Of a DNA stretch of 64,000 nucleotides, positions 34,501 through 45,930 are shown in pieces. Source of the stretch: Ascarosepion bandense (Eukaryota > Mollusca > Cephalopoda > Sepiida > Sepiidae); contig JBBBDQ010000308.1 in assembly GCA_037127315.1 (NCBI GenBank), positions 1,344,501-1,408,500 on the forward strand. The letters are read 5' to 3'. The position numbers and the translations under genes are program-made. The notes under the pieces are model-generated. The model was given only the letters and a program-made list of their open reading frames with translations. It was not told where the DNA came from and ran no database searches. How positions within the stretch are numbered: the stretch's first letter is position 1; every line of letters begins with the position of its first letter.

Positions 34501-35430
34501 GAAAAATAGGAAAGAAAATAAAGAACAATTATGAAAAATAGAAAATAAAATAAAGAACAATTATGAAAAATAGGAAAGAAAATTATCATGAAGAATAGGA
34601 AAGAAAATTACTATAAAAATAGGAAAGAAAATTATTATGAAGAATATGAAAGAAAATTATTATGAAGAATAGGAAAGAAAAATATTATGAAGAATGGAAT
34701 GAAAATTATTATGAAGAATAGGAAAGAAAATTATTATGAAGAATAGGAGAGAAAATTATTATAAAAATTAGAAAGAAAATAAAGAACAATTATGAAATAT
34801 AGGAAAGAAAATTCTTATGAATAATAGGAAAGAAATTTATTATGAAGAATAGGAAAGAAAAATATTATGAAGAATATGAAAGAAATTATTATGAAGAATA
34901 GGAAAGAAAATTATTATGAAGAATAGGAAAGAAAATTATTATAAAAATAGGAAAGAAAATAAAGAACAATTATGAAAAATAGGAAAGAAAATTATTAAGA
35001 ATAGCAAAGAAAATTATTATGAATAATAAGAAAGAAAATTATTATGAAGAATAGGAAAGAAAATAAAGAACAATTATGAAAAATAGGAAAGCAAATAAAG
35101 AACAATTATGAAAAATAGGAAAGAAAATATAGAACAATTATGAAAAATAGAAAATAAAATAAAGAACAATTATGAAAAATAGGAAAGAAAATTATTATGA
35201 AGAATAGGAAAGAAAATTACTATAAAAATAGGAAAGAAAATTATTATGAAGAATAGGAAAGAAAATTATTATGAAGAATAGGAAAGAAAATTATTATAAA
35301 AATAGGAAAGAAAATTATGATGAAGAAAAGGAAAGAAAATTATTATGAAGAAAAGGAAAGAAAATTATTATAAAAATTAGAAAGAAAATAAAGAACAATT
35401 ATGAAAAATAGGAAAGAAAATTATTAAAAC
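31560..35430. repeat. 3.9-kb array of a 25-bp purine-rich unit
   Basis: About 150 degenerate copies of attattatgaagaataggaa plus agaaa. A longer variant (ataaaaattagaaagaaaat, then aaagaacaattatgaaaaat) is interspersed at irregular intervals, giving blocks that repeat at 0.4-0.9 kb (for example 33770-34110 resembles 34130-34490). One strand is nearly free of C. Confidence 0.95.
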
Positions 35431-35439
35431 TTCTACAGA

Positions 35440-36030
35440 CGATAGTGAAGGAAAGCGAGGAGAAAAACCTAAAACTCAGAATACCAGGTTGTTAGCAAAA
35501 GGGACAGAAAAACATGAAAGTTACAAATTAGAGATGCCAATGTCAAGAAATACAACAATTTAAATATGTAGGACGTGCGACAAATAAATATTGCACAGTG
35601 CGACACTGTCGAAGGCGCACTGGGATGGCGAAACATACCCCGAAAAAGCTAAGCAAAGTATTAAGAAATATAAAAAAATCGTTAATAGAAAAACAGCATT
35701 GAAGTGCCATGAAATATCGGTCCTCTCTTATGGCAGTGAATGTTGAACAATCTCCACAACGAAGAAGAAAGGACGTGAAGCAACAAATAAGGTTCTACAG
35801 AAGGATGCTGAGTCTACCATAGATATATATGTAAGCAGTGGCATAGCTTTAGAGAAAATGCAAATAAAGAGGACACATATACTTAACATAAGAAAGAGAT
35901 ATCAGAGCTTTCTTGGGTATTTAATGAGGGAAGAGGTCTTGGCAAATTTCAAACTCACAGGGCAGACTCTAAAGCAAGATGGACGGTGGAAAACAAGGCA
36001 TGAGCTATCTAGCGAGCTCGAATAAATGGA
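35440..36030 (+). mobile_element. RTE-like LINE, highly decayed
   Basis: Frames give QQFKYVGRATNKYCTV, RRRTGMAKHTPKKLSKVLRN, then IRFYRRMLSLP and, in another frame, FLGYLMREEVLANFKLTGQT. Same order as the intact-looking copies, with many indels. Confidence 0.65.
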
Positions 36031-36049
36031 TAGTGGAACAATATTTAGG

Positions 36050-36320
36050 AAAGATATGTGCGTTGTGGTGCAGTGGATATCGACTCTGAACGACAAATCG
36101 GGGAGTCGAGTTCAAATTTCTTGCATTCATTTATGCACAATTACTCTTGGGAAAGGTATTAATCCGTCTCTTCCCACCAGTTATGCGTTAAATAATAAAA
36201 CAGATTGGGTTATATAGCCTTGGTTGGCAACCTACCGTGGGATAATCTTCTTCACAATCAGTCATGTCTCTTCTGAGACATGATCGCTCAAAGCGTGTAT
36301 CACGTATGGCACTCAACTGA
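36050..36320 (+). mobile_element. SINE family C
   Basis: tRNA-like head gtgcgttgtggtgcagtgga to gagttcaaatttc, then the conserved body (ttaatccgtctcttcccacc, gacatgatcgctcaa, cgtgtatcacgtatggcac). The head has A-box-like and B-box-like blocks. Confidence 0.8.
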
Positions 36321-36999
36321 ACAAAAAGACAAAGGTCAGGAAATTATAGAGAGTTATCATGAAAAGGATCGGGGACAAATAATAATAATAATAATGATGA
36401 TGATGATAGTAACCCTCTACTTTACAATCATTTGAATATAACGCCTTGAACTTTGACATATGAACCAGTAACCCCACCTGAACCAGAACGCCGATGGCCG
36501 TAAGCAACAGATCATAGATACAGCAGTGCCGGCAGATAGCAGAAAGAAAAACGAAAGCAAGCAAAACATTCGATAAATATCAAGCTCTACACCTTTTGAT
36601 CTTTGACGTTATCTAATTGATTGTTTAAACTATTGAATATAATGTCTATTTGATTGAATGGCGTATTTACAAACAAAACGTTTTATCCGTACACACCGGG
36701 CGAGTGTTTACGTTGGTATACACAAAATCTGGAAATAAATATCAGCGGTCTTCACCTCGCGGTTGTTATCACAATGAGTCGGACCTTGTGCATCCCGACC
36801 TTCCTCAATTGTATATTGGTCTGGATAACTTACCGGGAACTCTGAAATTAACCTTGATAGTAGGCTGTTTTCGTTCCACTGCTCATGTTCAGGACTATCA
36901 TCTAGCTCAAGGGTAGACAATTATTTTGGACCGCGGTCTAGTTTGAGTAGACTAAAACTGATCATATTTATTTGATGAGAAGTGAATTTTTTAAAATAA
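36321..36999. other. Unassigned sequence
   Basis: Open frames 36650-36916 (plus) and 36920-36708 (minus) overlap and have no known motif. A small (AAT)(GAT) tract is at 36380-36407. Confidence 0.25.
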
Positions 37000-37290
37000 T
37001 TATTTCACCCCAGACAAGGAAAAAATGTCACTGGTGCGAGAGAGAAAAAAAAAGTACAGGGGATGTTGAAGAAAACGTGAGAAATGGATGGGATTCAAGT
37101 TGATAACAGAAAGCGATTGACGTTGAATTTAAACGTTTGGAGATTGTAGCTATTAAGGAAGCAAACGAATGGAAGTGAGTTCTACAAACGGGAAGTGCGA
37201 GAAAATAAACTGTTAGAGTAGAAGAGGTTGTTATATTTAACTATTTCTACAGTAAAAGGCCAATCTAGTAGCACGAGTAAATAAATGTGG
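37000..37290 (-). mobile_element. Jockey/CR1-type LINE 3' end
   Basis: Minus strand carries the SNSLFSRTSRL block, then the stretch matching the NFQEFKCNVN region, and the 3' UTR with caccagtgacattttttcct near 37030. Confidence 0.7.
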
Positions 37291-37467
37291 TCGGGGTAAC
37301 AGGTTAAAAAGCTCGCCAGTTCAGTTTCCATATAAATGTAAACTATATACGTAATATATGTAACAAATAAATACAACGAAAACAATAATGATACACAGAA
37401 AATGATTTAATAAAATTGTTCACGCGCAAATAAACATCATTCAACAGAAGAAATCCAACGAGACATA

Positions 37468-38172
37468 CAGTACTGTGCAAAAGTATTAGGACAAGAATTA
37501 TTTTATCTTTTATAAGGCATCAAAATAAAGTTTAAAATCACCCCTGTCCTAACAATTTTACACACTACCAGGAATGTGCAAGACTATTAAGACAGGGGTG
37601 ATTTTCCTAAAAACCTCACTGAAATTCAAATACAGGGTGAAAAACCAAACCTTTGTAAGAATTTTTTAACTAAAAAGTAAAAAGGAAGAAAGGCTTCGAA
37701 ATTTGAATTTGCCCCCACAAAGACCTCATCTCAATCCTATTGAACATTTATGGGATATTTTCGATAAAAAAAATTGATAAATCTAATGTTACTCGGGGAG
37801 CCGAGTTTGAATTCCACTTGAAAGCCCTGAATTCATTTACGCGCAAGATCTAATAATTTAAATAATAATTCAATTGGATCCATTGTAAAAATATCCAACA
37901 CTTTGGGAACAAATACAAGCTGCTTGGCAGGAGATACCATTAGATACATTAAAGAAGCTTGTGATGTCAATGCCTGAGAGAATGAAGGCTGCGATCAAAG
38001 CAAAATGCTATTATACTAAATATTAAATTTATTTTGTGACAAATATCTTTTCTTGTTAAAGCTTTTGTTGAGTAAATCAAATAAAATTACTTCAATTAAA
38101 TTGTTTATTTTCAGTCAATATGCCTCATAAAAGATAAAATTGTTCTTGTCCGAATACTTTTGCACAGGACTG
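37468..38172 (+). mobile_element. Tc1-like transposon relic with nested SINE fragment
   Basis: Bounded by TA. Terminal repeats are cagtactgtgcaaaagtatt on the left and, inverted, cttttgcacaggactg on the right. The interior encodes PPQRPHLNPIEHLWDIFDKK, the block holding the last catalytic residue of Tc1 transposases (the Asp before LNP is His here). After a SINE C fragment at 37795-37905 it resumes as WEQIQAAWQEIPLDTLKKLV, MSMPERMKAAIKAKCYYTKY and a stop, the typical C-terminus. The N-terminal two thirds is missing. Confidence 0.85.
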
Positions 38173-38277
38173 TATATATATATATAATCAAGAAACAAAA
38201 ACGATCGGGAAATGGGTTATTTTTGTTGCGAAAAAGGAAGAGCCAACCAGGATTCATAATGGCGTTCATTATTCATT

Positions 38278-38400
38278 TGTTTTTTTTTTTTTTTTTTTTT
38301 TTTTTAATCATATCACCCCGAGCAAGGCAGTAACGCCACTGATGCGCAGGGGGCTACGTAAGGGTAAAAAGAATGGAAAAGAGAAAGCCGAAAACCGCAT
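38278..38400 (-). mobile_element. Jockey/CR1-type LINE tail with poly(A)
   Basis: A T run at 38280-38306 (poly(A) on the minus strand) is followed by the inverted 3' UTR (cgagcaaggcagtaacgcca). Confidence 0.7.
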
Positions 38401-38534
38401 CCTAAACAGGAAACAAGGGATGAGCCTCTTCACCTGTTCAATAGATGTGGGTGGAGTGTGAACCGGGCGATAGTTTAGTCTATCTACTCCAATTTGGTAC
38501 CCATTTTGTTCAAATTCTTAAACTCTCCCGTTTT

Positions 38535-38830
38535 ACAGTATTTACATTATTCAGACTATTGTCCTCATCTTTGTTGCTATTTGTATGACATTTCGGCCGT
38601 TGTACTCTCCTTCTTCAGGTGCTAGGAATTTCGAACTGAACTCTTTCTTACAATCACTGGGGTATATGATCTTCATTCATTGTGCAGTAATGCCTCGATT
38701 AGAAGTCATGAGTTATCTCCCTTTAAGTTACTTGTTCACCAGTGCTGCAGCCTGGTATTGAACTCATAACTCTTTGCGTCAAGTGGCAGGAACTAACCAA
38801 CGTCTATATCCACTGGGGAGGGATGTGTCC
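38535..38830 (-). mobile_element. SINE family B, single copy
   Basis: Reverse complement of 43140-43450; contains CUGAAGA and GAAAUGUC on the minus strand (about 38620-38583). Confidence 0.7.
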
Positions 38831-38839
38831 TTAAGGACA

Positions 38840-39300
38840 AGAACAACTGATCTTTATAAACCTAATGTTCAGTAACTTTTTTTACCGGTGTTCATATTGC
38901 AATTTTGATGTTAATGGTTTTCTCTAGTATTTTTGATGTTAATGGTTTTGTCTAGTATTTTTTACCAGAGCTCATATTGCAATTTTTGACACTAATGATT
39001 TTCTTTGGCACTCCGTATTACTGGTTCACATATTGTGTTCATCTCTATGTTTGGTCAGCTTAGGAGATTTTTGAAGCCTAGCATATGTGGTGATCCCTTA
39101 AGTTTACGTAGTTTTCAGTGGCATTCTCTATCTATTATTTCAACTTCATCCCATAGGGTCGGTGATCCCCTTTCTACCTCCATACGTGGTCAGCTACCTC
39201 ATATCAGAAATATAGACAAATACTCTCCTGTTTTGTTCAATTTTTCAGAAATTGATCCAGTACTTGCTAGGTTCAAGTAGTGGATCAATTACTGAACATT
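38840..39300. other. Unassigned, with short direct repeats
   Basis: tttttgatgttaatggtttt and ccatattgcaatttt-like blocks repeat two to three times at 38880-39000. A 91-codon plus frame at 39005-39280 is unrecognised. Confidence 0.25.
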
Positions 39301-39711
39301 TACAAGATATAGAACGTTAATGTTAGGCTTTGCTTTATATGAGAGAAAGAAAGAGAACAACTGACAATACACAGAAATGCTGACGGGCCGGACATATTAA
39401 AATTTAAAGTGGAATCCGCACCGACAATATTGAAAAGAATCAAAAGAGTGGTAATAGAGAAAATGGCAGAGAAGTCTTGGACGATTTCAGTAGAGACAAA
39501 ATTAGTGTAAAAATCAATGAAATTTCCGACAGTGCTATAACAGAAAGACCTAAGTAGATCTACTTTTGTAGCGCTGCCTAAGAAGCCAAGCACAGAATAA
39601 GTTTTCAATTTATCATATTCAAAAGAAGACTGACGTCCACGACCTTTCAATTTGTAACGCTGGTTTCAACACAAGGACATTTCTGAATCCAACGTTGCAC
39701 GCTTTATATAT

Positions 39712-39903
39712 TCACAGAGTCTTCTTAGCACATCTTTTCATTACGATTTGCTTGTAAGTATTCGGTGATGTTTTATGCATCAAGTACTTTTGTACCTGCT
39801 TGTTGCTGTCACATGCATCTGGGGGGCATTGTGATATTTGAGCTCCCTGAAATCTTTTGTGCTGCGCGTTGGCGCCACCTACACCTACTTTGATACGCTT
39901 GCC
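39712..39903 (-). CDS. Terminal coding exon of an unidentified host gene
   Basis: On the minus strand the acceptor gctttgttttcag ends at 39904. The exon has 63 codons in phase 0 (GKRIKVGVGGANAQHKRFQG, AQISQCPPDACDSNKQVQKY, LMHKTSPNTYKQIVMKRCAK, KTL) and a TGA at 39714-39712. Sequence is neither repetitive nor like any transposon in the window. Three cysteines; basic C-terminus. The preceding exon at 40236-40122 ends in phase 0 as required. Product not recognised. Downstream (39711-39300) is probably 3' UTR; it holds an open frame without known motifs. Confidence 0.6.
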   Translation of the reverse strand, partial: GKRIKVGVGGANAQHKRFQGAQISQCPPDACDSNKQVQKYLMHKTSPNTYKQIVMKRCAKKTL

Positions 39904-40121
39904 CTGAAAACAAAGCAAATTAATCGAGACACTGAGCACAAGTCGACGGGGCTTTGGCAACAAATCACAGCCAATGAATAATTTAATCCAAGAATCGATA
40001 AGATTTAATTTTTGTATTTTTTTAACGAAAATCAGGAGAATTGATTGAAATAAAACAAAAATATCAACGAGAACAGACTCTTCTTAGTATGTTTCACCTA
40101 ACCCCATACATAATCTCTTAC

Positions 40122-40236
40122 GGTCAAATCACGTTGAAACACAGGTTCTTGCCTGACCAATACCTGCATGGGTTCCCGCTTATAAATACCAAAAGCTGTA
40201 AGTTTGGTTTGAGCTGAGGGTAGATGACGACTCGCG
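40122..40236 (-). CDS. Penultimate exon of the same minus-strand gene
   Basis: Acceptor atcttttctttctcag ends at 40237 and donor ACC/gtaagag begins at 40121. After one leading base the frame is open for 38 codons: ASRHLPSAQTKLTAFGIYKR, EPMQVLVRQEPVFQRDLT. It ends exactly on a codon, matching phase 0 of the next exon across a 218-bp GT-AG intron. Other frames contain stops. No family recognised. Earlier exons would lie above 40237, but none could be called. Confidence 0.55.
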
Positions 40237-40339
40237 CTGAGAAAGAAAAGATACGATGATGAACGTTAGGGGAGATTCGAAAGTCAGATAATAGACACAA
40301 GCCTTCGATAAATGAAACGGGAGGCCTATACAAATTTCG

Positions 40340-40890
40340 ACATCAAATAACCCAACAAGGTTTAACATGTAAAATCAGCAAGACAGCTCTAGACAAAGGA
40401 GTAATGGTTAACCAGGCGATTCTGGTTGCATATTATACAGTGAACAGAGTTTCATTGACAATGTCTCATAAACAAAACCATGGTCATTAAATAACCCAAT
40501 AAGGGTTAGCGTGTATAATGAACCAGGCAACCCGAGGTAAAAAAGGTTATGGTTAACGAGCCTATTTTGGTTTCTTTCATATCAGATGGGAACCAAGTTA
40601 AGTCCTCAATGTCTCATAAAAATGGTCATTAAATAACACAAGAATGGAAAGGGGTTATGGTTAACGAGCCTATTCTTGTTTTACTTCAGACTGTGAAACT
40701 TGTTCGGTTCACAATGCCTCATAAAAAATGGTCATTGAAAACCCAATAAAGGAAAGGGGCTATGGTTAACGAGACTATTCTAGTTGAATATTAAACTGTG
40801 AACTGTTTGATCACCAATTCCTCATGCAAAAAAATATATTAAATAATCCAAGGTTTAACATGTAAAATCAATCAAGCAACCATATAAATA
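40340..40890 (+). repeat. Degenerate tandem repeat, about 100-130 bp unit
   Basis: Four to five imperfect copies with gttatggttaacgagcctat, aatgtctcataaaaatggtc and attaaataacccaa as landmarks. Confidence 0.7.
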
Positions 40891-40989
40891 TTCAATAAAT
40901 CTATTCAACGTACTTCAAGCTCAATTATTCCTGTAAGATAAAATTACGATGATAAATTTGCCGCCTTCTTTACTGGTCGCCCTTTAGTT

Positions 40990-41180
40990 TGGCGCCTGTG
41001 TTACATTACATGACAGGTGAAATGACTGCATGCAACCGGGAGTTCTATGCTAATTGTTTCTTCTCTCGCACTTCTCGCTTGTGGAATTCTTTATCGGCCT
41101 TTTGCTTTCCAGTAAATTTTGTTTTTCAAAAGTTTCAACGCAATGTCAATCCTCATTTACTGTCTTCTTGATTAATTTTC
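40990..41180 (+). mobile_element. Jockey/CR1-type LINE 3' fragment
   Basis: Reads ANCFFSRTSRLWNSL, then QKFQRNVNPHLLSS, matching the family's C-terminal end. Confidence 0.8.
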
Positions 41181-41329
41181 TTTTCTTGATGTCTCTCATT
41201 TAATAATGTTTTTTTTTTCTTATTCTTTCACACTCAGTAACCACTTGAGATTTAGTGACTTCATTGTCTTATGTCTGACAAAATATAAGGCAGATCTGCA
41301 ATAAGTATAGCTTTTTCTTTGGCCTAAAT

Positions 41330-41820
41330 AAATGTAAAATTTTAAATAAAATTATAAGAACAATTAATAGTAGAATTATTAGTAAGATTACGAGTAAAAT
41401 TTTAAGTAAGTCATGAGTAAAATTTTAAGTAAAATTATAAGTAAAATTTTACGAGAATTGCAAGTAGAATTTGAAGTAAAATCTATCAGTAAAATTGTAA
41501 GTAAAATTTTAGGTGAAATTATAATTAAAATTATGAGTAAAAGTAAATTATAAGTAAAATTTGACGAAAATTACAAGTAAAATAAGTAAAATTTAAAGTA
41601 CAATTCATCAGTAAAATTGTAAGTTTAATTTTGAATAAAATTATAAATAAAATTATGAGTAAAATATAAAGTAAACTATAAGTAAAATTTACGAAACATT
41701 ACAAGTAAAATTAATATTTTAAGTAAAATAATAAGTAAAATTATAAGTAGAATTAATCATAATAAAAATATGTAAGTAACATGGAAGTAAAAACTAGAAA
41801 AAATTAATAATAAAAAATAA
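41330..41820. repeat. AT-rich degenerate repeat (aagtaaaatt)n
   Basis: Irregular 11-13-bp units of aagtaaaattat with ttaagtaaaa variants. Confidence 0.8.
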
Positions 41821-41845
41821 TAAAACTAATATGAAAGAAAAAACA

Positions 41846-42723
41846 TCTATATATATAAAAGGCAAAATGTTTGTGTGTATGTGTCTGTCTATCTGTCTGT
41901 CTGTTGTGTCTGTCTGTATGTATGTCCTTTATATAAATCCACAATTTTTATCCGATTCTCACCAAACTTCACACAAATATTCTTTAGGCTTCTGGTCAGG
42001 TCATGGGTTATATTATTTTTCCGATTCCCACCCCAATATTGGAAATCGATTCCCCGATATCCGATCAGGTCTGATCAAGATCAGGATTTCAGCCCTTTTA
42101 TCGTAGTTCTTTCTGCAGAATTTGCTCTAACTTAGTAAAATTAAAGTTTTTAGTATCAAGCATTAGTGAATCTTTTCAGACGACTCATTTCCTCCGATAT
42201 CGGAAATCGATATCCCCGATATTCTACCGAATATGATCAAAAACCGATATTCAGCCATCGATATGGCTCATCTTTTTCTAATTTTACTCCCGATGGATAC
42301 GATATGTATTCATGAACTTACTTAGGTTAGTTTAGTTTGGATCACTTATTTGACTCCGATATTGGAAATCGACACCCCGATATGCTCTCAGTTCTGATCA
42401 AAATCAGGTTTTCAGTCCTTTTATTTTAGTTTTTGCTTCGTGTTTTGCTCTAAGTAGGTATAACTGTAATTCTTAGTCTCAGCCATGATACCGTATACTC
42501 AAAGGACTTATTTCGCGACGGAAAACATATTTGACATTGATACCACAAATCAAAATTTGACTTACATCCATTCATTTTTCTTTCCATCTACGGTTTTGCT
42601 TTGACTGGAAACAACTATTGCTTTTTAGTCTTTCATGTCAACACCAAAGAGTCTGATCTCCAGGACCATGGATTAGTTTTAAAGCTTTCATTACACCCGA
42701 GCAACGCCGGGCTATACTGCTAG
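41846..42723 (+). mobile_element. Non-autonomous Helitron
   Basis: 5' end TCTATATATATAAAAGGC after an A; 3' end CCCGAGCAACGCCGGG hairpin, then CTATACTGCTAG and a T. TC start, a 3' hairpin about 10 nt before CTAG and insertion between A and T are the hallmarks of Helitrons, which move by rolling-circle replication. No Rep/helicase is encoded in the 878 bp. The interior repeats gatatcggaaatcgatatcc-like phrases. Confidence 0.85.
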
Positions 42724-42739
42724 TTAATAATAAATGACA

Positions 42740-43139
42740 ATATATGCTGTTTGTCCTAGGTATGCTGTTTGTCCTAGGTATGAATATAAACTACAACCAA
42801 CAGCGAGACCTCTGATCAACAATGTGAAATTTTTGAATAGCGCGGAACCACCTCTTAATGACTGCGAATCCCAGACCAACCCTGACCCGGAATGATAGCA
42901 CCTGTTAGGGTTCGAGCTATGGAAAAATCAGCAGATCATTTTTATAGTAAAATGACTAACAATTTTTTAAAAATAAAATTATAACAATTGATATAATTTA
43001 AATAATAAAAATGTTTTAAAAATAAAATTATAATAATATATATAATAAAAAATAACAATTTTGATAATAAAATAAATAATTTTGTTTTGCAATATTATAA
43101 CTAACAATACATTCTTATAGCATTTTATGATCTACAAAA
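42740..43139. other. Unassigned AT-rich sequence
   Basis: A short direct repeat (tatgctgtttgtcctaggta twice, 42744-42782) is present; otherwise nothing. Confidence 0.4.
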
Positions 43140-43450
43140 AAGACACATGACCTAGTGGATATAGACTTTGGTTAGTTCCTGTGACTTGGCCCAAAAAGTT
43201 GTGAGTTCAATACCAGGCTACAGTTGTAGCTAACACGTAACTTAAAGGGTTAGAGGAAGATAACCCATGACTATCAAAAGAGACTTTACGCAAGAAATGA
43301 GAATAATATACTCCAGTGAGTGTAATAAAATTGTTCGAAATTCGTAGCACCTGTGGAAGGCAGGAGCGTACAACGACCGAAACGTCGTACAAATGGTAAC
43401 AAAGATGAGGACAATAGTCCGAATAATGTAAATAGCGTAAACATAGCGTC
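43140..43450 (+). mobile_element. SINE family B, plus copy
   Basis: The best-preserved tRNA-like head: tgacctagtggatatagact (A box) and gttgtgagttcaatacc (B box), then the body and cgaccgaaacgtcgtac. The CUGANGA core reads CUGUGGA here. Confidence 0.7.
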
Positions 43451-43578
43451 ACTCTAAAAATATAAAATTATGTATAACATATTTATAGTTAATAGCATAA
43501 AATGAGGTGTTAATATTTAGAATTCGGTATTAACTAATTCAGAGAGGTGATGATATGGCACCAAACAAAATCAATATA

Positions 43579-44547
43579 CACTGGAACCTGCCGTATGCGA
43601 CCATCTGTTGTTACCGACCGTTTTTCTATGCAAGGACAATTTGCTAATGTTATTGACCTTTAGTGAGCGACCACCCCCAGAACACGACCAGCGACTATCA
43701 TCAACGAGTGAAAATCGCTTTAAGAAAATCCATTTTGGTCGTACACTGCGAACTTCTAAATTAGGAGAAACTAAATGAGTAATCTATTTCATTTTGATTT
43801 GATCTAAGCCAGGAACACTTCCTCATTGTTTTGTTATTGTAGTGTTGTATCAACCTGTTATTTCTTGTTGAAATGTACATTGCTTGAGTTCACCTCATGG
43901 TCAAACATCGGCTGTTTTGTACAACATGTATTGCATTTGACATGTTCAAGGGATTTATCGCAGTCTCTGTACTGACTTGGATAAATTCAAGAATAGGGAA
44001 AATCACAATTATGTCCCTTTCTCAAATGTCTATTTCTCGTCCCTTTATTTTTTGTGTATCTATCTACTCTAATTCTATCTGGGTATATCTCTATCCCTAT
44101 CTCTCTGTTTTTCTACTCCCGCCCACAATCGCTGTCAGTTTTTTATATGTTTTGTTGTTTTTCTTTTTCATGTATTATCGCAGAATCTCTTTTGCTATCA
44201 CTCACTTCTAAGAAAAAACTGAAACTTATTATTTTTTAAAAGTCCGCTAAATAAATATTTTTTGTGAATAAATATTTGGTCCCTTGTTGACCATCGTAAA
44301 TACGTTTTTTAAAATTTTAAAATGAATTATGCTGAATAATTTTCTTTAAAGTTAGGCCATTTTCTTATGTTCTCATTTATTTATTCCCAGCTTACATGGT
44401 AAAATTCTAATATGTACATTCTGATGAGTGGAATATACGTTCCTGGCGTAAATAGGTCATGACTATGAGCCTTTAGTGAGCGACCACCTGCCGCATGCAA
44501 CCGGTTTGGGTGGCTGTAGAGGTGGTCGTATACAACAGTTTCCACTG
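43579..44547. mobile_element. TIR transposon, pogo-like ends, no transposase seen
   Basis: Left end cactggaacctgccgtatgc and right end (inverted) cagtggaaactgttgtatac share a terminal repeat, with gtgagcgaccacc repeated inside each end. The 970-bp interior has a hydrophobic frame (43897-44211) unlike any transposase. The gtggaaacc..taacgac style of end recalls pogo/Tigger elements. Confidence 0.5.
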
Positions 44548-44639
44548 ATGTTGTATGTTAATGTTACAGACCCCCTTGCATAATATCACAAAGCGAATAT
44601 GAAGACAATTGTTCCTCATATATTTGAACATTTTTTTAT

Positions 44640-45004
44640 GTAGCGTGTTATATCAAGACGTGGGTAATCACAGTCCTCCACGACTTCCCATTGGAGACGC
44701 TAGTAAGTATTTCACTTACTACTCCACCCAGTCCCTGCTCTGTTTTCGATGTACACAAATTAGTTACTTGAAATTTCAATTTGCAACTCTTGCCTTCGCT
44801 AGGTCTTGTGAGTAACAAATTCGCCAAACTTTATATCTTGATCCTAGAAACATTGGTTCTATTGTTTCAATTTTCTTTATGACATTCTCGTTATTCTCAT
44901 GTTCTGTCCATATTATTCTCAGCATCCTTCTGTAGAACGAGATTTCTGTTGTCCCAAATTTTATAGGGGTATTGATATAACGCAACAGCTACACACACTT
45001 TTCT
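44640..45004 (-). mobile_element. RTE-like LINE fragment
   Basis: Minus frame reads TEISFYRRMLRIIWTEHENN, ENVIKKIETIEPMF, equivalent to EMWFYRRMLRISWTEHVSND and following residues. Its RT-proximal side leads directly into the tandem array at 45005. Confidence 0.75.
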
Positions 45005-45930
45005 TTGTTTTTAAATACATTTTCCAGGGACTTAATACTTTGTTTAGATTTTGGAAGCATCTTTCGCTCTTCCACTGCATCTTCAGTTTTCTCTCCCACC
45101 TTTTCTGTTATCTGTTTTAATCTTTCTTAGATTATTAAATTTCTGTGCATGTTTCGTTCTGATGTCTCCTCTTTGGAGCTCACGTCTTGAGCTGCCCGAG
45201 AAGGTTCATATAACAAGCAGTTCAACTCTCTTTTTTTGTTTCTAATTAAATTTTTCTGTTTCTTAATACTTTGTTTAGGTATTGGGAAGCATCTTTCGCA
45301 CTTCTATTGCGTCTTTGAGTTGTGCTACCTTTCATATAATTTGTTTTTATCTTTCTTAGATTATTAAATTTCTGTACTTCTTTCGTTCTGACGTCTCCTC
45401 TTTGGAGCTCACGTCATGAGCATCCTGGAAAGGTTGATATTACATAGCAGTTCAACACTCTTTTTTGTTTCTAATTAACTTTTCCTGTTTCTTAATACTT
45501 TGTTTAATTTTTTGGAAAGCATCTTTCGCTCTTCTACTGCGTCTTTGAATTGGCTTACATTTTTATCATGTGTTTTTATTCTTTCTGTACTTGTTTCGTT
45601 CTGACATCTCTTTGGAGCTCACGTTTTGAGCTGCCTGGGGCGTTTGATATTACATAGCAGTTCAACATTCTTTTCTTTGTTTCTAATTAAATTTTCCTGT
45701 TTCTTAATACTTTGTTTAGTTTTTGGAAAACATATTTGGAACTTCTATTGCGTCTTTGAATTGTCTTACATCTTTTATCACCTGTTTTAATCTTAGATTT
45801 TTAAATTTCTGTACTTGTTTCGTTCTAACGTCTCCTCTTTGGAGATCACTATTTAAGCTGCCTCAGGTGATTATTAACATAGAATTTCAACACCTTTTTT
45901 CCCTAAATATTTCTTCTTGTTTCTTAGTAC
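45005..45930 (-). repeat. About 225-bp tandem array derived from RTE-like LINE
   Basis: Four copies; the landmark tttggagct occurs at 45171, 45401, 45611 and 45838. On the minus strand each unit can be followed as KQVQKFKNL, a segment like EIRRRI..AKDAF, then NKVLRNRK and LNCYVIS, with frameshifts. This is the same region as 19750-19600 in the uninterrupted copy. Confidence 0.75.

Noticed and set aside
43897..44211. A 104-codon hydrophobic frame as a membrane protein gene
   Set aside because: It lies inside a TIR element, is pyrimidine-rich, and shows no family motif or splice context.
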